10,980 bases of DNA from Chloroflexota bacterium. GTDB lineage: Bacteria; Chloroflexota; Limnocylindria; Limnocylindrales; CSP1-4. The position numbers and the translations under genes are program-made. The stretch spans positions 1 to 10,980 of the forward strand of contig JAJYJR010000132.1 of the NCBI GenBank assembly GCA_021789355.1, given 5' to 3'. The notes under the pieces were generated by a model. It saw only the letters and a list, made by a program, of their open reading frames with translations, had not been told where the DNA came from and made no database searches. Position 1 is the stretch's first letter. The number at the start of each line of letters is the position of its first letter. Of the stretch, positions 6,586 to 10,980 are shown piece by piece.

Positions 6586-6610
6586 GCACCCGTGGCCGAT
6601 GGTCGGGGCG

Positions 6611-6652
6611 GATGGCCCGTAACGCCTGCGCGATGGCCCGTAACGCCTGCGC
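6611..6652. repeat. Two perfect tandem copies of a 21-bp unit
   Basis: The unit GATGGCCCGTAACG followed by CCTGCGC occurs at 6611-6631 and again, without mismatch, at 6632-6652. It lies 54 bases upstream of the ATG of the LPNTS protein gene. A 21-bp period is two helical turns, which would place two protein-binding sites on the same face of the DNA, so an operator is possible. A chance slippage duplication is the alternative. Confidence 0.8.
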
Positions 6653-6812
6653 TGCGAACGCCCACGCGACCACACGGCGCGGTGGTGCTCGCAACCCGCC
6701 CCATCCTACTCCCGGACGCAATAGACAGTGGTACTCGATGGATGCGGAAATTGGGGCACGACTTGTGGCGACCGGGCGCGGGCTGCCCGCCCGAGCGCGC
6801 GGTTCCGCCGTC

Positions 6813-6835
6813 AGGCCGCGATCGCTCCGCGGCCT
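6813..6835 (-). terminator. 8-bp hairpin just downstream of the LysM gene
   Basis: AGGCCGCG (6813-6820) pairs perfectly with CGCGGCCT (6828-6835) around a 7-base loop. It begins seven bases after the stop codon (6844-6842) of the leftward LysM gene, the expected place for a terminator. The sequence after it on the minus strand is GC-rich with no T-run, so termination would have to be non-canonical or Rho-dependent. Confidence 0.45.
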
Positions 6836-6841
6836 TCCGCG

Positions 6842-8023
6842 CTACGGCGCCTTCGACGGTGTGGGGATCACCAGCCGCTCCCCGGCCACGATCACGTTCG
6901 GATCCTTGAGCTTGTTGGTCGTCACGATCTGCTGGACCGTGACGCCGTACGCGGTGGCGATGCCCTGCAGGGTCTCGCCCGAGCGAACGACGTGGACGAT
7001 CGACGTCGTGCGCGGGGTATGCGCGGGGGCGGGAGATGCCGACGGCCCGGGCGACGCGGCCGCCGCGGCCGCGGACTGGGCCGGTGCGGGCGAGGCCACG
7101 GCGGCGCTGGTGGCGCCAGACGCGAGGCCGGTGCTCGCCGCCGACGCCGGCACGGCGGCGGCGCTGCCCGACGGGGACGGGCCGCTTCCGCCCAGGCCGA
7201 TGCGGCTGCCCGCGGCCAGGTACGCGCCGACGAACAGGATGAGCAGCAGCACCACGATCACGGCAATGCCCCGGACCAGGCGAACGGCGCGCGCGGTCAC
7301 GGAGCTGGTGGGGGTGGCGGCGGCCGTCTCGGACCACACCGGCCCGGCCGACGTCTGGCGCCAGGTCCGGGGGGCGCGGGGGCGGACGGTGCCCCCGGAG
7401 TCGGGGCTGGGCGGGTAGAGCGTCCAGGACGCGCGCGGGGCGGGCGCATCGGGGGCCCCGTCGGGATTGGACGAGGCCGCGTCAGCCGCGGTGAGGCCCA
7501 GCTCGGGCGCTGTGGTCCCGTCGCGTCTCGCCGGACCTTGGTCGGCCGCGGCGGGAATGTCGTCGGACTCGGCGGCCGTACCGGGCGGGACCTCATCGCC
7601 GGGAGCCTCAGGCGAGTCGGGCGGGGGCTCAGTCACGTCGACGGGGGGCGTCACGTGAGAGACAGGTGCGGCGGGGGGCCAATCCGGGGTCCTGGGAAAC
7701 GCCGTGGACGCGCTGGCAGGTGTGTCGGCATCCTGGGCGGCCGCGTCGAGCGCCGCCAGCGTGCCGGTAACCCCGGCAGCCGACGCCGCGGGCACCGCGT
7801 CGTCCGTCTGCCGGCCCGCCCGCGCCGGGTAGCGGTCGCAGCGCTCGAATTCGGCGGCCAGGCAGTACCGCGTCTGGTGCGGCAGCGCGATCGTCGACGG
7901 CGTCCGTGTGGCCCGGCAGCGGTGGCCCGCGTGCGGGAAGCTGAAATGCGTCGCGGGGTCGGCCACCAGCCCCAGCAGCGGGCACGCGGGGGGATCCGGC
8001 AACTCAGGCTTGACGTCTGTCAT
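6842..8023 (-). CDS. Membrane protein with N-terminal Cys/His module and C-terminal LysM domain
   Basis: A 393-residue protein in four parts. Residues 1-66 hold all four cysteines (14, 36, 54, 62) plus His34 and His49, in the pattern CPLLG, then HRC, then HQTRYCLAAEFERCDRY; this looks like a small metal-binding module. Residues about 67-245 are a low-complexity Pro/Ala/Asp/Ser linker. A single membrane helix (about 252-271, AVIVVLLLILFVGAYLAAG) follows a basic RAVRLVRG, which predicts N-terminus inside. After an Ala/Ser/Pro-rich spacer comes a LysM domain (about 344-388: HVVRSGETLQGIATAYGVTV, then NVIVAGERLVIP), which binds peptidoglycan or related GlcNAc polymers. The protein would thus link the cell wall to a cytoplasmic module. 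The start is the ATG at 8023; no Shine-Dalgarno is seen, but a TATGAT lies eight bases upstream, suggesting a leaderless message. The LysM call is secure; metal binding and signalling are inference. Confidence 0.87.
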   Translation of the reverse strand: MTDVKPELPDPPACPLLGLVADPATHFSFPHAGHRCRATRTPSTIALPHQTRYCLAAEFERCDRYPARAGRQTDDAVPAASAAGVTGTLAALDAAAQDADTPASASTAFPRTPDWPPAAPVSHVTPPVDVTEPPPDSPEAPGDEVPPGTAAESDDIPAAADQGPARRDGTTAPELGLTAADAASSNPDGAPDAPAPRASWTLYPPSPDSGGTVRPRAPRTWRQTSAGPVWSETAAATPTSSVTARAVRLVRGIAVIVVLLLILFVGAYLAAGSRIGLGGSGPSPSGSAAAVPASAASTGLASGATSAAVASPAPAQSAAAAAASPGPSASPAPAHTPRTTSIVHVVRSGETLQGIATAYGVTVQQIVTTNKLKDPNVIVAGERLVIPTPSKAP

Positions 8024-8031
8024 GCGGGGCC

Positions 8032-8037
8032 ATCATA
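8032..8037 (-). promoter_or_regulatory. Candidate -10 element (TATGAT) for a leaderless LysM transcript
   Basis: TATGAT on the minus strand differs from the TATAAT consensus at one position and ends eight bases before the ATG at 8023. Transcription would then begin at or next to the start codon, which agrees with the absence of a Shine-Dalgarno. No good -35 hexamer is found 16-19 bases upstream, so confidence is limited. Confidence 0.4.
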
Positions 8038-8131
8038 GCGGCGCACGCTCGGCGCGCGCACCGTCGACACCCTCGACACCATCGCGCCGTGGCGGGTCCC
8101 GCAATGTCGCGAGAGGCGGTGCCATGGTCCC

Positions 8132-8345
8132 TCGGTGCTATTGGCGCAGGCGTCGCACGAGGGTCTCGGCCCGTTCGAACCGGCGGCGGCGGGCACGGCG
8201 ACGGCGTTGGGCGGGCCGGCCTCCGAGGCGTTCTCACTCGCGGTGCTCGCGCACGTCATGGCGGTCGTGCCAACGGCGCTCGGCGGCGCCGCCGCGCTGG
8301 GTGCGTTGGGCATGGGAATGGCGTCGATCTCGTCCGGCGCGAGCG
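8132..8345 (+). pseudogene. Fragment resembling the C-terminus of a lysylphosphatidylglycerol-synthase/flippase-like membrane protein
   Basis: In the frame that begins with GTG at 8135, the translation reads LLAQASHEGLGPFEPAAAGT, then EAFSLAVLAHVMAVVPTALG and a short Gly/Ala-rich tail. The GLGPFE...AALGxP...LAxxLxHxxxxxPxxLxG arrangement is that of the last part of the PF03706 family (lysylphosphatidylglycerol synthase transmembrane region, often called flippase-like), whose members have about 300 residues. Here only about 70 residues remain, and the upstream frame (CRERRCHGPSV) has no membrane helices and hits a TAG at 8036. The frame runs on to a stop at 8522-8524, but the last 60 residues look non-coding. 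Codon third positions are mostly G or C in the conserved part, as in real genes here. I read it as a decayed or truncated gene; a small intact membrane protein of this frame is the alternative. Confidence 0.4.
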
Positions 8346-8505
8346 CTGCGACCGAGCCCGGCGGTGGTTTCGGAGTAACGGGGACGGCTCCACGCGGGCG
8401 GTGGCAATCCCCATGGTCCGCTGCCGGGCCGGACCATCGGGGCGCAGCCGATGCTTGCCCGAGGTGGATACGCTCTGTGGCGAGGTGGGCAACGAACGAC
8501 GGGCG
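8346..8505. other. Non-coding leader of the short GT87-like gene, with a strong hairpin
   Basis: Between the decayed flippase-like segment and the ATG at 8506 I see no convincing gene. The stretch holds the 8409-8442 hairpin and no clear promoter hexamers. The frame of the GT87-like gene is open upstream to beyond 8089, but that translation is Arg/Gly-rich with no family features, so I treat it as non-coding. Confidence 0.5.
8409..8442 (+). terminator. 12-bp hairpin with one bulge upstream of the short GT87-like gene
   Basis: CCCCATGGTCCG (8409-8420) pairs with CGGACCAT, a single unpaired C at 8438, and GGGG (8430-8442), closing a 9-base loop. There is no T-run on either side. It lies after the decayed flippase-like segment and 63 bases before the GT87-like start, so it might once have ended that gene's message or now form part of the leader of the next. 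The strand of action is not certain. Confidence 0.5.
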
Positions 8506-9405
8506 ATGGTGCCGACAGACGTGATCGCGCGTGTCGCGACACCGCTGCGGGTTCGCGCCGTTCGCGATGGACTCTCGGTCCTCGGCGTGATCGCGCTGGC
8601 CTGGACGGTGCTCTACGCGCCGTCCGCCGACGTGCACGCCTACTGGGCCTTCACGCCGGGGCATCCCTACGGGGCCGACCTGGGGTACGAGGATGCGTTC
8701 CTCTACAGCCCGGTGATCGCCCTTCTGGTGCTGCCGTTCCACGCGCTGCCGTTTGCCCTCGTGCGGCTGCTCCTGATGGCGGCCGACGTCGCGTGTCTTC
8801 TGTACCTGGCGGGTCCGTGGGCATTCGCGGTCCTGGCGCTGCCACCCGTGTTCGCGGACGTGGGGACGGGCAACATCCACATCCTGCTCGCCACCGCCAT
8901 CGCGCTCGGGTTCCGCTACCCGGCCAGCTGGTCGCTGGTAGTGCTCTCCAAGGTGTCCCCCGGCGTGGGGCTGCTGTGGTTCGCCGTCCGCCGTGAGTGG
9001 CGATCGCTCGCGACCGCGCTCGGGGTCACGGGCGCGCTGGCCCTGGGTTCACTGGTGCTCGTGCCGGCCTGGTGGCCCGAGTGGTTCGGCGTCCTGTCGT
9101 CCAGCACGAGGGTGACCGTGACGGCGCCGCTCCTGATCGACGCGCCGCTGGCGCTCCGCGTGCTGGCGGGAGCGGTGATCGTCGCCTGGGGCGCTCGAGC
9201 CAACCGCCCGTGGACCGTCTCGCTGGCTGCCATGGTCGCCCTGCCCGAGGTATGGGTGATCGGTGCAGCCGTCCTCCTCGGCGCCCTGCCGGAGGCACGT
9301 CGACGACACCTGGCTGGGCAGCGCCGTGCGGAGCCGGGCCCGGTCGCCGTCCGCGCCGCCGTCGACCGGGAGGCAGCTCGGCGATCGTCACCTGGGGAGG
9401 CCTGA
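8506..9405 (+). CDS. Short GT87/DUF2029-like membrane glycosyltransferase
   Basis: A 299-residue polytopic membrane protein. It resembles the polyprenol-phosphate-sugar-dependent mannosyltransferase-like family (GT87, DUF2029). ADVHAYWAF (about 41-49) after the first helix matches the conserved Asp-aromatic motif of the first outer loop. FLYSPVIALLVLPFHALP (about 65-82) corresponds to the family's Y-x-P-P segment, TGNIHILLATAIALG (about 121-135) to the G-Q/N-x-N motif, and LSKVSPGVGLLWF (about 147-159) to the K-x-x-P motif. Such enzymes add sugars on the outer face of the membrane. The usual length is about 400 residues, so this one is short and ends in an Arg/Ala-rich tail. The ATG at 8506 is chosen because homology-like sequence starts just after it; the ribosome-binding site is weak, and GTG at 8509 or 8521 cannot be excluded. 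The donor and acceptor are unknown. Confidence 0.75.
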   Translation: MVPTDVIARVATPLRVRAVRDGLSVLGVIALAWTVLYAPSADVHAYWAFTPGHPYGADLGYEDAFLYSPVIALLVLPFHALPFALVRLLLMAADVACLLYLAGPWAFAVLALPPVFADVGTGNIHILLATAIALGFRYPASWSLVVLSKVSPGVGLLWFAVRREWRSLATALGVTGALALGSLVLVPAWWPEWFGVLSSSTRVTVTAPLLIDAPLALRVLAGAVIVAWGARANRPWTVSLAAMVALPEVWVIGAAVLLGALPEARRRHLAGQRRAEPGPVAVRAAVDREAARRSSPGEA

Positions 9406-9578
9406 CCGACCGACGCCGGACGGCGCCGGTCGCGGCGACGCTGGCGATCCCGCTCCTGGCGCTCTGCAACCTGACCCTCCTCGTGGCGCTGGTACCGCTG
9501 CTCTTGCCCGAGGCCGGCCCGCGCATCAGCCGGTGGCGGCCGAACGGGGTTCGCCCGTGGAGGGCCCCAGCAGGCTGA
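9402..9578 (+). CDS. Small membrane protein (58 residues), probable CTG start overlapping the GT87-like stop
   Basis: The frame from CTG at 9402 reads (M)TDRRRTAPVAATLA, a hydrophobic helix (LAIPLLALCNLTLLVALVPL, about 14-33) and a basic tail ending WRAPAG. Almost every codon in this frame ends in G or C, a strong coding sign that the other frames lack. No ATG, GTG or TTG is suitably placed. The CTG overlaps the upstream stop as CTGA (9402-9405), the same four-base arrangement as ATGA at 2412 and GTGA at 5247, and GGGGAGG (9394-9400) lies just before it, although unusually close. The last 53 bases overlap the end of the convergent GT87-like gene. It may be an accessory subunit of the upstream enzyme, or its true C-terminal helix cut off by a frameshift; I cannot separate these. 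Confidence 0.5.
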   Translation: MTDRRRTAPVAATLAIPLLALCNLTLLVALVPLLLPEAGPRISRWRPNGVRPWRAPAG

Positions 9579-10722
9579 ATGGCCCCCATCGAAGCAGCAC
9601 GAACGGGGCGGCCAGGACGACGAGGGCCTCCGGGTTGACGCCGACCGAGGCGCCCAGCGGCCAGCAGAGGACCACGACGTAGGCGCCCGCGAGCAGCCAA
9701 CGCATGGCACGCGTGCCCGGGGATCGCGCGGCGTCCCGCGCGAGAACCGCCAAGGCCGGCAGGAGCATCGTGCCGTCGTACGGCCACCCGCGTGGCCCGG
9801 CGAACAGGGCAAGGGCGCATGCGAGCGCCACCGCTCGCCCCACGTCCCAGCTGCGCAGGGCTCGCAGCGCGCCGAGGATGACGAGCCCGCCGATGGCGTA
9901 GCCGATCAGCGCGGGACCGAGCAGGGAACCCTCGGGGCTCCCGTTGATGGAGATGCGTCCGAGCATCCCCGGCAGGCTCAGCGCCTGCCAGCCGACCGCC
10001 CGGAAGTCCACAGGTGTCTCCGACACGATAGAGGCTGCCCAGTCCAGCGGCCAGGAGAACACGCCACCGCTCGCGATTACCCCCAGCCCGTACTGGATGG
10101 CGGTGATGCCGACTGCCACCGAGACGGGTCGCCATGCTCGGCGCCAGGCCGCCAGCGCGGCAAGCGGGAGCCCCAGGTGGGGGCGGTAGGCTGCGGCTCC
10201 CAGTACGAGACCTGCAAGCCGCCATCGGCCGCTGTCGAGCGCGGCGGCAGCCGCCAGGGTCAGTAGCAGGAGGATCGCCGAGTTCTGGCCGGTGAGCACC
10301 CCGACCGCCGCCGGCGCCCAGGCTGCGGTGCCGAGGATGGCCCAACCCCTGGGGATGCCGTAGACGCGAGCTCCCAGGAGGGCGGCGCCCAACAACGCCG
10401 CGGCCTGGAGCACGACGTGGAGCGCGGCGGCTGCGTCGTACGGAAGCCAGGTGAACGGGACGTAGACGAGCGCCACGGCCGGCGGGTACAGGAAGGGCGT
10501 GGGCGCGAGGCCGTGCGCGGCCTCGTACGCGAGGATGGCATGCACGTCCATCACGCCGGGGCTGAACGCGAGGCTGCCGGCGGCGTAGAAGGAGGCAAAG
10601 TCCGACCAGCGACGTGCAGGCATGGTCAGCAGCGGGTACCAGGCTGGCAGGATCGCCGCGGCGAGCCAGACGGGGGAGTGGAACGCGGCCCAGAGTGCGC
10701 GGCGCGATATGAGCGGGCGCAT
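9526..10722 (-). CDS. GT87/DUF2029-like polytopic membrane glycosyltransferase
   Basis: A 398-residue membrane protein of normal length for the family. Visible motifs in order: WSDFASFYAAGSLAF (about 39-53) with the conserved Asp41 after the first helix, FLYPPAVALVYVPFTWLP (about 77-94), TGQNSAILLLLTLAAAA (about 144-160), AAYRPHLGLPL (about 177-187) in place of the common K-P motif, and a late GWPYDGTMLLPAL loop. The family transfers a sugar, typically mannose in the characterised actinobacterial members, from a polyprenyl-phosphate donor on the outer face of the membrane. The ATG at 10722 is used; AGGAG lies 14 bases upstream, which is long, and a better-spaced GGAGG (near 10755) precedes an in-frame ATA, so the exact start is uncertain. 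It converges on the 58-residue membrane gene and overlaps it by 53 bases. Glycan and acceptor are unknown. Confidence 0.85.
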   Translation of the reverse strand: MRPLISRRALWAAFHSPVWLAAAILPAWYPLLTMPARRWSDFASFYAAGSLAFSPGVMDVHAILAYEAAHGLAPTPFLYPPAVALVYVPFTWLPYDAAAALHVVLQAAALLGAALLGARVYGIPRGWAILGTAAWAPAAVGVLTGQNSAILLLLTLAAAAALDSGRWRLAGLVLGAAAYRPHLGLPLAALAAWRRAWRPVSVAVGITAIQYGLGVIASGGVFSWPLDWAASIVSETPVDFRAVGWQALSLPGMLGRISINGSPEGSLLGPALIGYAIGGLVILGALRALRSWDVGRAVALACALALFAGPRGWPYDGTMLLPALAVLARDAARSPGTRAMRWLLAGAYVVVLCWPLGASVGVNPEALVVLAAPFVLLRWGPFSLLGPSTGEPRSAATG

Positions 10723-10785
10723 TCGGATGTCGCTGGCTCCTCGCGTTATGCGCGGCCTCCTGTGCCGTCCGGCGCCGCGACGGCC

Positions 10786-10815
10786 AGCCTAGCGTACGTA
10801 CCCCCGTAGTTCCAA
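10786..10815 (-). promoter_or_regulatory. Candidate sigma-70-type promoter for the GT87-like gene
   Basis: On the minus strand TTGGAA (10815-10810) and TAGGCT (10791-10786) are 18 bases apart, matching the TTGNNN/TANNNT pattern seen in high-GC bacteria. Transcription would start near 10779, giving a leader of about 57 bases. The spacer contains the palindrome GTACGTAC. A 6-bp hairpin (GCCGTC/GACGGC, 10764-10769 with 10779-10784) would lie at the very start of the message. Confidence 0.45.
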
Positions 10816-10840
10816 CTGCCGATGGCAGATTGGGCTTCCG

Positions 10841-10980
10841 ATGGTCCATGGTCACTCCGCCGGCGATACCGCGTGGCCAGACGGACGTGCCACCGAATCC
10901 AGACGCCCGAACGCGGCGCACCTCATCGAAGGCGGGGTCGGTCTGAGGACGCTCACGCGATTCCAAGTTCTCCGCCGAAC
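10841..10980 (+). CDS. Possible start of a rightward gene, running off the right edge
   Basis: From ATG at 10841 the frame stays open to the window end, giving 46 residues beginning MVHGHSAGDTAWPDGR and later AAHLIEGGVGLRTLTRFQVL. I recognise no family. The ribosome-binding site is weak and about 69% of third positions are G or C, lower than in sure genes here. It would be divergent from the GT87-like gene. The 260-base edge could equally be non-coding or hold the end of a leftward gene (a minus-strand frame reads FGGELGIA then stop at the edge). Confidence 0.2.
   Translation, partial: MVHGHSAGDTAWPDGRATESRRPNAAHLIEGGVGLRTLTRFQVLRR

Noticed and set aside
6728..8038. Plus-strand open frame of 436 codons opposite the LysM gene
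   Set aside because: Arg/Gly-rich antisense shadow of the low-complexity LysM gene; no recognisable motif.
8089..8505. N-terminal extension of the short GT87-like protein by 139 residues
   Set aside because: The extension is Arg/Gly-rich without helices, while another frame in the same stretch shows the flippase-like motif. The ATG at 8506 fits the family better.
8020..8880. Minus-strand open frame of 286 codons opposite the GT87-like start
   Set aside because: Histidine/arginine-rich antisense translation with no motif, overlapping better-supported rightward frames.
9026..10966. Minus-strand open frame of 646 codons spanning the GT87 region
   Set aside because: Shifted frame of the GT87-like gene that runs on through the antisense of the other one. 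The Arg/Pro/Ala-rich product has no membrane helices.

Overview
The window is very GC-rich (roughly 70% over most of its length). It carries envelope and cell-surface genes of a Gram-positive-like, probably monoderm, bacterium. The combination of a sortase, an LPxTG-like anchored protein, a DUF4012 membrane protein, TadE/TadG-type pseudopilins, a LysM membrane protein and GT87-type mannosyltransferase-like proteins is what I would expect from a high-GC Chloroflexota lineage (Limnocylindria/Dormibacteria-like) or a deep actinobacterial relative. That placement is inference; there is no rRNA or other marker gene in the window.

Layout. Positions 1-8023 are a run of leftward (minus-strand) genes. 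In transcription order these are: a LysM protein with an N-terminal Cys/His module (8023-6842); a small secreted Ig-like protein ending in an LPNTS sorting signal (6557-6042); a sortase (5921-5244); a DUF4012 protein (5247-3145) that starts inside the sortase stop codon; a TadE-like pseudopilin (3002-2409); a TadG-like protein (2412-733) that starts inside the tadE stop codon; and, after about 670 bases of repeat-containing non-coding DNA, the first 21 codons of a Wzz/chain-length-determinant-like protein that leaves the window at position 1. Positions 8024-9578 read rightward: a fragment resembling the C-terminus of a lysylphosphatidylglycerol-synthase/flippase-like protein, a strong hairpin, a short GT87-like membrane protein (8506-9405), and a 58-residue membrane protein that probably uses CTG (9402-9578). 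A full-length GT87-like protein (10722-9526) is transcribed toward them and overlaps the small gene tail to tail. The right edge holds a candidate promoter and possibly the beginning of a rightward gene.

How the genes may work together. The sortase and the LPNTS protein look like an enzyme-substrate pair. DUF4012 proteins, Wzz-like proteins and GT87 enzymes are all commonly found with surface polysaccharide genes. The TadE/TadG pair would add a pilus-like or exported surface structure. The LysM protein could connect peptidoglycan outside to a metal-binding-like module inside. I read the window as part of a surface-assembly locus. The most original points are the sortase/LPNTS/DUF4012 unit with its stop-start coupling, a TadE/TadG pair with no Tad motor in view, the Cys/His-LysM protein, and several regulatory-looking repeats and hairpins between genes.
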